A model generated the notes under the pieces. The model did not search any database. It was not told the DNA's origin and saw only the letters and a program-made list of their open reading frames with translations. Positions 33,324 through 40,564 of a stretch of 40,564 nt of DNA are shown in pieces. Within the stretch, counting starts at the first letter, position 1, and each line of letters begins with the position of its first letter. This stretch comes from Bacteroidota bacterium (lineage in GTDB: Bacteria > Bacteroidota > Ignavibacteria > Ignavibacteriales > Melioribacteraceae). The position numbers and the translations under genes were made by a program. Location of the stretch: the NCBI GenBank assembly GCA_021820065.1, contig JAKAEE010000027.1, positions 1 through 40,564 on the forward strand. The letters are read 5' to 3'.

Positions 33324-36300
33324 ATGAAAAAACTACTACTGTTTCTATTTGCGTTTACTTCTATTATTCTCTCTCAGTCTGCACAAACGAGCAATCCCGA
33401 TCAGTACATGTTTTTGAAGAAAAGTCTTAATTCAGATACTTCAAAAACATCGTTCAATCAGGCGCTCATCAATGCAGATCAGTATATTTTTATGAAGAGA
33501 GCTTTGCCATCAAATACTTTTACAAGAAAAGTTAATCCCGATCAGTACATTTTTTCCGGTAGTAAAATAAAATCAGAATCAGCCGGTAAATTTGATCAGT
33601 CAAAAGTGAATTCCGATCAGTACTTTTTTATGAGATCGGTGTCCGACGCTTTAATGAAATCGACGAAATCATCTCCGGTTGAATTAAACAAAACTGTTTT
33701 GACATCCGGAGGTCTTTCGGCTAAACCTGCCGCCACTAGCAAACAGATCAATCCGCCAACTGTTACTTCTACACAAGATGTTGCCGTACTTAAGTACGAT
33801 AATGGAGTTTATTCACAACGAATAGGAAGTACCAGTGCTGCAACTTATGAGGCGAGTGCCCGTTTTACTCAAAGTATTGTCGCCCCTTACGTTGGGTGGA
33901 AACTTACAAAGCTTGATATTTTTATTGCCGACATGCCTTTGTCGTTAACGGTAAAAATATATGATGGCGGAACTTCTACAGCACCAGGTACTTTATTATA
34001 CTCTCAGCCGGTTTCGCTCATCAACGCAAGCAGTTGGAATACAATCACTTTATCTACTCCAGTTACAATAGCAAGCAAAGATATTTGGGTTGGCTATGAA
34101 GTAAGTCTATCTGCAAGCACTTATCCAATGGGTGCGGATTCCGGCCCGGCAACTGCGGATGGAGATTGGATTAAACTCAGTTCAACAAGTAGTTGGGCTC
34201 ATCTTGCAGGCTACGGTTTTTCTTACAATTGGCTTATTCATGCTACAGTTGAGTCTTCAACTGCAAGCGGCATTATGCTTACCTATAATCAAATTGACGC
34301 TTCTGCTCTACCTACAATAAAATCCTATGTCACGGTTACCGATAACAATGGTGTTTCGATAACAGGCCTTACAAGCAGCAATTTTGTTGTTCAAGAAAAT
34401 AGTACCACCCGCACACCAATTACGGTAACACCAGTTGGAAGTACCGGTACAGCAATTTCGGTAGCACTTGTAATTGATAGAAGCGGAAGTATGTCGGGTA
34501 CACCATTAACCGACGCAAAAACTGCAGCTAATTCTTTTGTTGATAACATGCAGTCCAACGACAAAGGCGCCGTTATCAGTTTCGACAATACGATAACAGT
34601 TAATCAAGGTTTTACCAATGATAAAACGATACTGAAGACAGCTATAAACAATATTCAAGCAGGCAATACTACAGCAATCTACGATGCAATCTATCAAGCT
34701 GTAGATTTGACCAAAGTTCAAACTGGAAGAAAAGCAATTATCCTAATGACCGATGGCGGTGACAATGCAAGCTCTCACTCAATAACTGATGCAATTAATT
34801 ACGCAATACAAAACAGTCTTCCGGTTTACACTATTGGCTTGGGGCTAACTGCAGGTTCCACTGCTGAACAAAATCTGCAACAGATTGCAACTCAAACAGG
34901 AGGTAAATATTATCTAGCTCCAAATTCATCTCAGCTTGCAAGTATTTACCAAAGCATTTCACAGCAGCTCAACAATCAATATCTCATAACTTACACGACT
35001 CCGATTCAATGCGGCTCTTCGGCTGTAAACGTTACAATAACCGCAACTTCCAAAGGTTTGAGTGACAATAAAACGAAACAATACACACCCCCGGCATGTG
35101 GTAGTAATCTTATTTTAACATATAACCAAATTGATGCATCGACGTGTCCGACCGTAAAATCGTATGTTACCGTAACCGATCTTAACGGAACTCCAATAAC
35201 AGGACTTACGAACAGCAACTTTACCGTTACTGAAGACAATGCAACACAAAGTCCAATCTCAGTAACTTCGGCAGGCAGTAGTGGTTCGGCAATATCTGTT
35301 GCACTCGTTATTGATAGAAGCGGAAGTATGTCTGGCACACCGTTAACCAACGCAAAAACTGCAGCCAATTCTTTTGTTGACAATATGCAGTCCAACGACA
35401 AAGGCGCTGTTATCAGTTTCGACAATACGATAACAGTTAATCAGGGTTTTACTAGTGATAAAACTGTTCTGAAAACCGCAATCAATAATATCGTCAGTGG
35501 AAACACTACCGCGATCTATGATGCAATCTATCAAGCAGTAGATTTGACCAAGGTTCAAACCGGAAGAAAAGCAATTGTATTGATGACCGATGGTGGAGAC
35601 AATGCTAGCACTCACTCCTTAGCTGATGCAATAAATTATGCAATTCAAGCAAGTCTTCCAGTTTACACTATCGGTCTGGGATTAACAGCAGGCTCTACCG
35701 AAGAGCAACGCTTGCAGCAAATTGCAACCCAAACCGGTGGTAAATATTATTTAGCTCCTAGCTCATCTGATTTGTTAAGTATTTACCAAAGCATTTCACA
35801 GCAATTGAACAATCAGTACGTTATTACTTTCAATTCAACATCCAAGTCTGTAGTCACTCGTACAGTTGGAATAACTGTTAACTATAACAATACTACCGAT
35901 ACAAAGACTAAGACATACACTTCGACGTGTACATCCAGCGGAAATTTAATTTTAACTTATAACCAAATTGATGCAGCCAGCTGTCCGAGCGTAAAATCAT
36001 ACGTCACTGTAACCGATCTTAACGGCGTTCCGATTACCGGACTGACGAGCAGTAATTTCGCAGTACTTGAAGACAATATTACACAGGGACCAATTACCGT
36101 TACTACTGCAGGCAGTACGGGTTCAGCAATTTCTGTAGCACTTGTAATTGATAGAAGCGGAAGTATGTCGGGTACACCATTAACCGATGCAAAAACTGCA
36201 GCTAATTCTTTTGTTGATAACATGCAGACCAACGACAAAGGCGCCGTTATCAGTTTCGACAATACGATAACCGTTAATCAAGGTTTTACTAGTGATAAAA

Positions 36301-37898
36301 CAGTGCTGAAAACCGCAATCAATAATATTGTCAGCGGAAATACCACAGCAATTTATGATGCAATCTACCAAGCTGTAGATTTGACCAAGGTTCAAACCGG
36401 AAGAAAAGCAATTATCCTAATGACCGATGGCGGTGATAATGCAAGCTCTCACTCAATAACTGATGCAATTAATTACGCAATACAAAACAGTCTTCCGGTT
36501 TACACTATTGGCTTGGGGCTAACTGCAGGTTCCACTGCTGAACAAAATCTGCAACAGATAGCAACTCAAACAGGAGGTAAATATTACCTAGCTCCAAATT
36601 CATCTCAGCTTGCAAGTATTTACCAAAGTATTTCACAGCAGCTTAGCAATCAATACGTAGTAACTTACAGTTCGAGTTCGATATCAACAACAACTAGAAC
36701 GGTAAGCATAAGTGTAACCTATGGTGGATCCTCCGATACCAAGACAAAGACTTACACCTCAACTTGTTCAACCCACGGTAATCTTATCTTAACATTTAAT
36801 CAGATAGACGCAACAACTTGTCCTAGTGTTAAGTCGTACGTAACAGTTACAGATCTCAACGGAGTAACCATTTCAGGTCTAACAAGCAGCAATTTCACGG
36901 TTACAGAAGACTATATCAATCAGAGTATTTCTGTTACAACTGCAGGAAGCAGCGGAACAAATATTTCGGTTGGGTTAGTTATTGACAAGAGCGGAAGCAT
37001 GTCCGGCACTTCACTCACAGATGCAAAAACTGCCGCCAATATTTTTGTTGATAATTTGCAATCCAATGATAAAGGTGCAATTGTAAGCTTCAACACTTCT
37101 GTAACTGTCGACCAAGGATTCACCAGCGATAAAACTTTATTGAAAAATGCTGTGAACGGTATAACGGCTGGAGGAAATACCGCCATCTACGATGCGATTT
37201 ATCAAGCTGTAGATTTAACAAAAGTACAAACGGGAAGAAAAGCCATTATATTGATGACGGATGGAGGTGACAATTCGAGTTCACATTCTATGACGGACGC
37301 TATTAACTATGCAATTCAAAATAGTCTCCCGGTTTATACAATAGGACTTGGATTCACTGCGGGATCGACCTCTGAACAAAAATTACAGCAAATTGCTACT
37401 CAAACCGGCGGCAAATATTACTTAGCCCCTAACTCGTCACAACTCACAGCAATTTATCAAAGTATATCCCAACAGTTGAGCAATCAATATGTAATAACGT
37501 TCAACTCCACTTCGAAATCAACCTTAACAAGAACCGTTACGATAGCAGTTTCATACGGCGGGAACCTTGATACTAAATCCAAAACTTATGTTTCCTCGTG
37601 TCCAAACGATGTTGAAGATATGTCGAAGTTGCCAACGAAATACGAACTCGCTCAAAACTATCCTAATCCATTTAACCCATCTACTAAGATAAGATACTCA
37701 GTTCCGCAGACGTCTCATATTACACTTACACTATATGATGTTCTCGGTAATCAGATCAAAGTATTAGTGGATACGGAAAAGTCGTTAGGTAATTATGAGG
37801 TTGTGCTGGATGGAAGTAATCTAGCAAGCGGTGTTTATTTTATTCGAATGACAACGGAAAATTTCTCTTCAACAAAGAAAATAACCCTGATGAAGTAG
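33324..37898 (+). CDS. Large secreted protein: fourfold DQYxF N-terminus, four VWA domains, type IX sorting domain
   Basis: 1524 residues with AGGAGG five bases before the ATG and signal peptide MKKLLLFLFAFTSIILSQSA. Residues 24-105 hold four copies of N-x-DQY-x-F (Tyr at 28, 54, 75 and 100). A beta-sandwich-like domain (about 150-310) follows. Then four tandem repeats of about 279 residues (about 317-1432), each an Ig-like lead (KSYVTVTDLNG…SNF.V.ED) and a von Willebrand A domain with a complete MIDAS: DRSGSMSG at Asp385, 664 and 943, DKSGSMSG at Asp1221, plus MTDGGDN. The C-terminus (about 1434-1524) is a Por sorting domain with YELAQNYPNPFNPSTKIRYS. VWA domains with MIDAS bind divalent metal and usually protein ligands, so a surface adhesin is the likely role. 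Function is inferred. Confidence 0.93.
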   Translation: MKKLLLFLFAFTSIILSQSAQTSNPDQYMFLKKSLNSDTSKTSFNQALINADQYIFMKRALPSNTFTRKVNPDQYIFSGSKIKSESAGKFDQSKVNSDQYFFMRSVSDALMKSTKSSPVELNKTVLTSGGLSAKPAATSKQINPPTVTSTQDVAVLKYDNGVYSQRIGSTSAATYEASARFTQSIVAPYVGWKLTKLDIFIADMPLSLTVKIYDGGTSTAPGTLLYSQPVSLINASSWNTITLSTPVTIASKDIWVGYEVSLSASTYPMGADSGPATADGDWIKLSSTSSWAHLAGYGFSYNWLIHATVESSTASGIMLTYNQIDASALPTIKSYVTVTDNNGVSITGLTSSNFVVQENSTTRTPITVTPVGSTGTAISVALVIDRSGSMSGTPLTDAKTAANSFVDNMQSNDKGAVISFDNTITVNQGFTNDKTILKTAINNIQAGNTTAIYDAIYQAVDLTKVQTGRKAIILMTDGGDNASSHSITDAINYAIQNSLPVYTIGLGLTAGSTAEQNLQQIATQTGGKYYLAPNSSQLASIYQSISQQLNNQYLITYTTPIQCGSSAVNVTITATSKGLSDNKTKQYTPPACGSNLILTYNQIDASTCPTVKSYVTVTDLNGTPITGLTNSNFTVTEDNATQSPISVTSAGSSGSAISVALVIDRSGSMSGTPLTNAKTAANSFVDNMQSNDKGAVISFDNTITVNQGFTSDKTVLKTAINNIVSGNTTAIYDAIYQAVDLTKVQTGRKAIVLMTDGGDNASTHSLADAINYAIQASLPVYTIGLGLTAGSTEEQRLQQIATQTGGKYYLAPSSSDLLSIYQSISQQLNNQYVITFNSTSKSVVTRTVGITVNYNNTTDTKTKTYTSTCTSSGNLILTYNQIDAASCPSVKSYVTVTDLNGVPITGLTSSNFAVLEDNITQGPITVTTAGSTGSAISVALVIDRSGSMSGTPLTDAKTAANSFVDNMQTNDKGAVISFDNTITVNQGFTSDKTVLKTAINNIVSGNTTAIYDAIYQAVDLTKVQTGRKAIILMTDGGDNASSHSITDAINYAIQNSLPVYTIGLGLTAGSTAEQNLQQIATQTGGKYYLAPNSSQLASIYQSISQQLSNQYVVTYSSSSISTTTRTVSISVTYGGSSDTKTKTYTSTCSTHGNLILTFNQIDATTCPSVKSYVTVTDLNGVTISGLTSSNFTVTEDYINQSISVTTAGSSGTNISVGLVIDKSGSMSGTSLTDAKTAANIFVDNLQSNDKGAIVSFNTSVTVDQGFTSDKTLLKNAVNGITAGGNTAIYDAIYQAVDLTKVQTGRKAIILMTDGGDNSSSHSMTDAINYAIQNSLPVYTIGLGFTAGSTSEQKLQQIATQTGGKYYLAPNSSQLTAIYQSISQQLSNQYVITFNSTSKSTLTRTVTIAVSYGGNLDTKSKTYVSSCPNDVEDMSKLPTKYELAQNYPNPFNPSTKIRYSVPQTSHITLTLYDVLGNQIKVLVDTEKSLGNYEVVLDGSNLASGVYFIRMTTENFSSTKKITLMK
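34275..37620 (+). repeat. Four direct repeats of about 837 bases encoding the VWA units
   Basis: Units begin near 34275, 35109, 35946 and 36783. Units 1-3 share long identical DNA runs; unit 4 is more diverged. Identity is patchy: the stretch around 34732-34900 in unit 1 matches 36409-36577 in unit 3 almost base for base, while the segment just before it in unit 3 (about 36290-36350) is closer to unit 2 (about 35453-35515). This indicates recent duplication or conversion between units. Confidence 0.9.
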
Positions 37899-37905
37899 CA
37901 ATTCA

Positions 37906-37935
37906 AAAGAAGCCCCGATTGTTCGGGGCTTCTTT
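37906..37935. terminator. Bidirectional terminator between the VWA gene and the aminotransferase gene
   Basis: AAAGAAGCCCCGA (37906-37918) pairs with TCGGGGCTTCTTT (37923-37935) around a TTGT loop, starting 8 bases after the VWA gene stop and 26 bases past the end of the convergent aminotransferase gene. Confidence 0.85.
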
Positions 37936-37960
37936 GTTTCAATCAAAGACTCATGCTGTT

Positions 37961-39175
37961 CTAGTCGCTTATCATAAATTCCGAAATTGAATCAACTACA
38001 AATTTAATTTGCTCGTTGGTAAGTTCAGGGTAAATTGGCAGAGCCAGAGAGTTTTCCGACGCATTATTCGACACTGGATAATCGGCATCATTACATTTCA
38101 AATAGTCGAAACATTCTTGCCGGTGAAACGGAACCGGGTAATAAATGTCGCAGCCAATTTCCTTTCTTCTTAGAAAATCCAAAAGACTATTTCTTTTTTC
38201 CACTCTGATAATAAACTGATTATAAATGTGATAGTTTTTGGGGGCATTGGTTGCTTGTGATTGGTTGCCTGTGATTGATGATTGGTTATTTACAAATTTA
38301 TAAATTGGTTTTGGCAGCAAGACTTTATTTTTCGAATCGAAGTTTATTCTTCCCTCTTCTTCGGCGAGACCGGCTTCAACAAAATATTTTGTATAAGTTG
38401 CGGCGTTTTCTCTACGTTTTGCCGACCAAGAATCAAGGTGAGGGAGTTTAACACGAAGAACTGCGGCTTGAAGCGCGTCCAATCTAAAGTTTCCGCCGAT
38501 TAATTTATGATAATACTTTGGTTCCATTCCGTGCACCCGCATGATGCGCATCTTTTCGCCCAATGTTTCGTTATTTGTCGTAACGATTCCTCCGTCTCCG
38601 AATCCGCCAAGATTTTTACTCGGAAAAAATGAAAAACAACCGATGTCCCCAATCGTACCGACAAATTTTCCATCTTTGTACTGAACACCGATAGCTTGTG
38701 CGCCGTCTTCGATTACTATCAAATTATGTCTCTTCGCAATCATCATAATTGAATCCATCTCAGCGCTTTGTCCGTAAAGATGAACCGGGATAATTGCTTT
38801 AGTTTTTTTCGTGATCTTCTTTTCCAAATCTGCCGGATTCAAATTTAAAGTTACCGGATCAACATCCGTGAAGACTGGTGTCGCATTCAAACGAGCCACT
38901 ACACCGGCAGTAGCAAAAAATGAGTATGTCGGCACAATCACTTCATCGCCGGGCTGTATGTCGATTGCCATCAATGCTAACAGCAACGCGTCGGTACCGG
39001 ACGAAACACCTACGGCTTTCTTGCATCCGAGGTATTGACAAATTTCTTCTTCAAGTTTAGCAACATCGGGACCCATAATAAAATATTGCGAATCGATAAC
39101 ACGTTGAACGGCTTCATCAATATCTTTTTTGATAGAGAGATATTGCGGTTTTAAATCGAGCAAAGGGACTTTCAT
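37961..39175 (-). CDS. DegT/DnrJ/EryC1/StrS family sugar aminotransferase (WbpE-like)
   Basis: PLP enzyme that aminates a keto nucleotide sugar. Hallmarks over 404 residues: MKVPLLDLKPQYLSIKKDID, GVSSGTDALLLALMA, PTYSFFATAGVV, EDGAQAIG, SFFPSKNLGGFGDGG with the PLP Lys near residue 188, and RLDALQAAVLRVKL. Context with a WbpD-like acetyltransferase and a probable Gfo/Idh-type dehydrogenase points to UDP-2,3-diacetamido-2,3-dideoxyglucuronate synthesis, where this enzyme (WbpE/WlbC) would aminate C3. About 20 residues between IYKF and NYHIYNQF (FVNNQSSITGNQSQATNAPK) are encoded by tandem 14-base repeats and look inserted. A four-helix-bundle gene lies between this gene and the acetyltransferase. 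Confidence 0.9.
   Translation of the reverse strand: MKVPLLDLKPQYLSIKKDIDEAVQRVIDSQYFIMGPDVAKLEEEICQYLGCKKAVGVSSGTDALLLALMAIDIQPGDEVIVPTYSFFATAGVVARLNATPVFTDVDPVTLNLNPADLEKKITKKTKAIIPVHLYGQSAEMDSIMMIAKRHNLIVIEDGAQAIGVQYKDGKFVGTIGDIGCFSFFPSKNLGGFGDGGIVTTNNETLGEKMRIMRVHGMEPKYYHKLIGGNFRLDALQAAVLRVKLPHLDSWSAKRRENAATYTKYFVEAGLAEEEGRINFDSKNKVLLPKPIYKFVNNQSSITGNQSQATNAPKNYHIYNQFIIRVEKRNSLLDFLRRKEIGCDIYYPVPFHRQECFDYLKCNDADYPVSNNASENSLALPIYPELTNEQIKFVVDSISEFMISD
38243..38287. repeat. 14-base tandem repeats inside the aminotransferase gene
   Basis: On the coding strand two 14-base units, AGGCAACCAATCAC and AAGCAACCAATGCC, follow a related AACCAATCATCAATCAC. Together they encode an Asn/Ser/Gln-rich stretch in an otherwise conserved enzyme. 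Confidence 0.75.
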
Positions 39176-39316
39176 AACGAGCTCACTATTTGAGTTAATA
39201 GAACGTGGTTAGTTATTACAAATATTTTTTGTGAAATTATTTATCGGCATAGTCAAAAGGTTGTATGGGTGTATGATCAGTATAATTGATTAACAATGCA
39301 TTATTGACAGCAGAAA

Positions 39317-39341
39317 GATTGAATGGTTGCATGGTTAGAGG
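39317..39341. repeat. Low-complexity flank of the four-helix gene, 3' side
   Basis: The plus-strand block GATTGAATGGTTGCATGG followed by TTAGAGG ends five bases before the stop of the four-helix gene (which is on the minus strand). Its reverse complement resembles the block on the other side of the gene (39801-39846), so the two can pair imperfectly in the transcript (GCATGGT with ACCATGC is exact). Confidence 0.55.
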
Positions 39342-39345
39342 ACAA

Positions 39346-39798
39346 TTATGATTTGTAAGGCGTAATTAACTCTCTAACTTTGTAATCATTTTGCCAATCG
39401 TTCTGACCCAGCTTGGCAATCATGCTTCTGTTCAACTGAATTAATTTATTTTCTAAAGAATACAATTTATTATCGTACTCATCAAACCAACTTCGATTTA
39501 ATACGCCGGCATTTAGCAGAGCAAAAATTTGAGTATAATTTTCACTGAGCGATGCCAATGAAATTGTTACGTATTGAATATTTTCTTTAATAGACCTTCT
39601 ACTATAACCTTCAGCAATGTTCGAAGATACAGATAGAATTGAATCCTCAATCTGTGCTTTCACTTTGAAAGGAACCGATTTGAGTCCGTCCAGTTGGTGT
39701 TTCACAATTGCAAAAAGTTCGATGGCTTCTTGCCATACTTCTAATTTTCTATACCCCCGATTAATATTCTTATTCCTATTCAACAATTCATAATTCAT
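39346..39798 (-). CDS. Four-helix bundle protein (S23 / 23S rRNA intervening-sequence protein family)
   Basis: 150 residues, all helical. The core matches the S23 family: YRKLEVWQEAIELFAIVKHQ (about 17-36), QIEDSILSVSSNIAEGYSRR (about 49-68) and ENIQYVTISLASLSENYTQI (about 72-91), then a last helix with LYSLENKLIQLNRSM. Relatives are encoded in intervening sequences of 23S rRNA genes in some bacteria and resemble the Avd protein of diversity-generating retroelements; isolated copies are common in Bacteroidota. The first 15 residues are encoded by AT-rich repeats (ATGAATTATGAATTGTTGAA) continuous with the flank, so the ancestral start may be further in. It splits a nucleotide-sugar operon, and both flanks are low-complexity and mutually inverted. 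There is no reverse transcriptase or rRNA gene nearby. Role unknown. Confidence 0.9.
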   Translation of the reverse strand: MNYELLNRNKNINRGYRKLEVWQEAIELFAIVKHQLDGLKSVPFKVKAQIEDSILSVSSNIAEGYSRRSIKENIQYVTISLASLSENYTQIFALLNAGVLNRSWFDEYDNKLYSLENKLIQLNRSMIAKLGQNDWQNDYKVRELITPYKS

Positions 39799-39800
39799 TG

Positions 39801-39846
39801 TTCCATCCTAACAACTTCATTCACCATGCATCCAAGCAATCATGCA
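39801..39846. repeat. Low-complexity flank of the four-helix gene, 5' side
   Basis: Read on the minus strand this block contains TGCATGATTGCTTGGATGCA and TGGTGAATGAAGTTGTTAGG, built from the same ATGGTTG/GCATGG words as the inverted block at 39317-39341 on the other side of the gene. Confidence 0.5.
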
Positions 39847-39887
39847 TTATTTCTGTTTTGCGATCCACCATGCTCTACCCTTCAACC

Positions 39888-40466
39888 CTAACTCGTTTCA
39901 GCTACCATGTTGTTTTCCAGTTTATATTTTTTATTTGATTTACTGCAGTATGCAATTCCATCAGAATCAAAAATCAATTTCTGTCCGGCTTCGCTCAACC
40001 ATCCGATTTGTTTTGCGGGATTACCAACTACAAGAGCATAATCGGGAACGTCTTTGGTAACAACCGCACCGGCGCCGATGAAAGCGAACTTGCCCACCGT
40101 GTGACCGCATACAATTGTGCAGTTGGCGCCAAGCGAAGCGCCTTCTTTCACCAAAGTTTTAATATAATATTGAGATCCAACTTGTGGATACTTGCTTCTC
40201 GGATCGATAATATTTGTGAACACCATTGAAGGTCCGCAAAAAACATAATCTTCCAACTCAACGCCTTCATAAACAGAAACGTTGTTTTGAATCTTCACAA
40301 AATTCCCGATGACAACATTAGTACCGACATTTACATTTTGACCCAGCACGCTGTTCTTTCCGATTCGCGCGCCTTTTTGAACATGGGAGAAATGCCAGAT
40401 TTTTGTTCCGTCGCCTATTTCTGCATCATCATCAATGTACGAAGATTCGTGAACGAAGTAACTCAT
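39888..40466 (-). CDS. WbpD/WlbB-like N-acetyltransferase (left-handed beta-helix)
   Basis: 192 residues built of hexapeptide repeats (IGDGTKIWHFSHVQKGARIG, NVVIGNFVKIQNNVSVYEGV, GASLGANCTIVCGHTVGKFA), typical of trimeric left-handed beta-helix acyltransferases. The segment VEDYVFCGPSMVFTN-type (here LEDYVFCGPSMVFTNIIDPR) and PQVGSQYYIKTLV are characteristic of WbpD/WlbB, which acetylates the 3-amino group of UDP-2-acetamido-3-amino-2,3-dideoxyglucuronate using acetyl-CoA. Its ATG overlaps the stop of the upstream gene by four bases (ATGA). The C-terminal tail from about residue 165 adds a small domain with two Cys. Assignment to this pathway is supported by the neighbouring aminotransferase. 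Confidence 0.9.
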   Translation of the reverse strand: MSYFVHESSYIDDDAEIGDGTKIWHFSHVQKGARIGKNSVLGQNVNVGTNVVIGNFVKIQNNVSVYEGVELEDYVFCGPSMVFTNIIDPRSKYPQVGSQYYIKTLVKEGASLGANCTIVCGHTVGKFAFIGAGAVVTKDVPDYALVVGNPAKQIGWLSEAGQKLIFDSDGIAYCSKSNKKYKLENNMVAETS

Positions 40467-40564
40467 AATTTTGAACCCTCCAAATGTGGGTGAAATAAAT
40501 CTCCCTTGGCTTTCGGTTTTTCGGAACGGATTCTGTAAACAGTTTCGATGGAAGGATAAGCATC
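40463..40564 (-). CDS. C-terminal end of a probable Gfo/Idh/MocA-type dehydrogenase (truncated by window edge)
   Basis: Only 33 residues are visible, beginning DAYPSIETVYRIRSEKPKAK and ending GDLFHPHLEGSKL, then TGA overlapping the acetyltransferase ATG by four bases. The tight coupling shows it belongs to the nucleotide-sugar operon. In known clusters the gene before a WbpD homologue is often the WbpB/WlbA dehydrogenase that oxidises C3 of UDP-GlcNAcA, and the A-x-PSIE-x-x-YRIR pattern is compatible with the last helix of such enzymes. The fragment is too short for a firm call; it could be another member of the operon. Confidence 0.6.
   Translation of the reverse strand, partial: DAYPSIETVYRIRSEKPKAKGDLFHPHLEGSKL

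Noticed and set aside
35006..35425. Minus-strand frames of 65-139 residues across the VWA repeats
   Set aside because: They recur in each repeat as antisense shadows of the same coding DNA.
34275..37620. CRISPR-like interpretation of the regular repeats
   Set aside because: Units are about 837 bases, fully coding, with no short repeat-spacer pattern and no cas genes.
39346..39798. Diversity-generating retroelement accessory gene (Avd)
   Set aside because: No reverse transcriptase, template or variable repeat is present; the protein fits the wider S23 four-helix family.

Overview
The window looks like a chromosomal segment of a member of the Ignavibacteria (Bacteroidota/Chlorobi side), inferred from three things. 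Two secreted proteins end in a Por (type IX) sorting domain of the 'NYPNPFNP' type. Two tRNA genes carry promoters of the Bacteroidota form (TTG, 20-21 bases, TAnnTTTG). Gene content (TonB-dependent receptor, DUF4270-like lipoprotein, ZapA/RNase Y neighbourhood, DUF1343) fits the same group. Species cannot be named from sequence alone.

Layout. 1-3038 (minus): glyA, tatC and a polyprenyl diphosphate synthase that runs off the left edge. 3162-7672 (minus): a tight operon of glycogen synthase, a GmhB-type phosphatase, a lipoprotein and a beta-barrel protein. 7806-12070 (plus): histidine degradation (hutI, ftcD, cyclodeaminase) followed by a DUF1343/NamZ-like muramidase. 12077-17475 (minus): Ig-like lipoprotein, mltG, tsaD, proline dehydrogenase, coaE. 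17546-26618 (minus): a housekeeping block of rny, a probable 6S RNA, zapA, a small coiled-coil protein, pheT, pheS, rplT, rpmI, infC and thrS. 26662-27134: tRNA-Val and tRNA-Leu (minus) and a CAU tRNA (plus). 27191-32205 (minus): a type IX cargo protein, a TonB-dependent receptor and a sugar epimerase. 32606-37898 (plus): a small orphan ORF and a 1524-residue protein with four von Willebrand A domains. 37961-40564 (minus): a nucleotide-sugar operon (aminotransferase, N-acetyltransferase, end of a probable dehydrogenase) interrupted by a four-helix-bundle (S23-type) gene.

The least ordinary features are these. (1) infC has no usable AUG/GUG/UUG start and appears to begin at AUC. (2) The zapA-rny gap holds a foldable 6S-like RNA with a dispersed palindrome at its tip and two mutually exclusive pairings. 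(3) A stand-alone S23 four-helix gene with inverted low-complexity flanks splits the nucleotide-sugar operon. (4) Related-looking low-complexity repeats have entered two coding sequences, the NamZ-like N-terminus and the aminotransferase. (5) The VWA protein combines a mosaic of near-identical DNA repeats with an N-terminal fourfold DQYxF motif I do not recognise.

No CRISPR array, transposase, phage gene or reverse transcriptase was seen.
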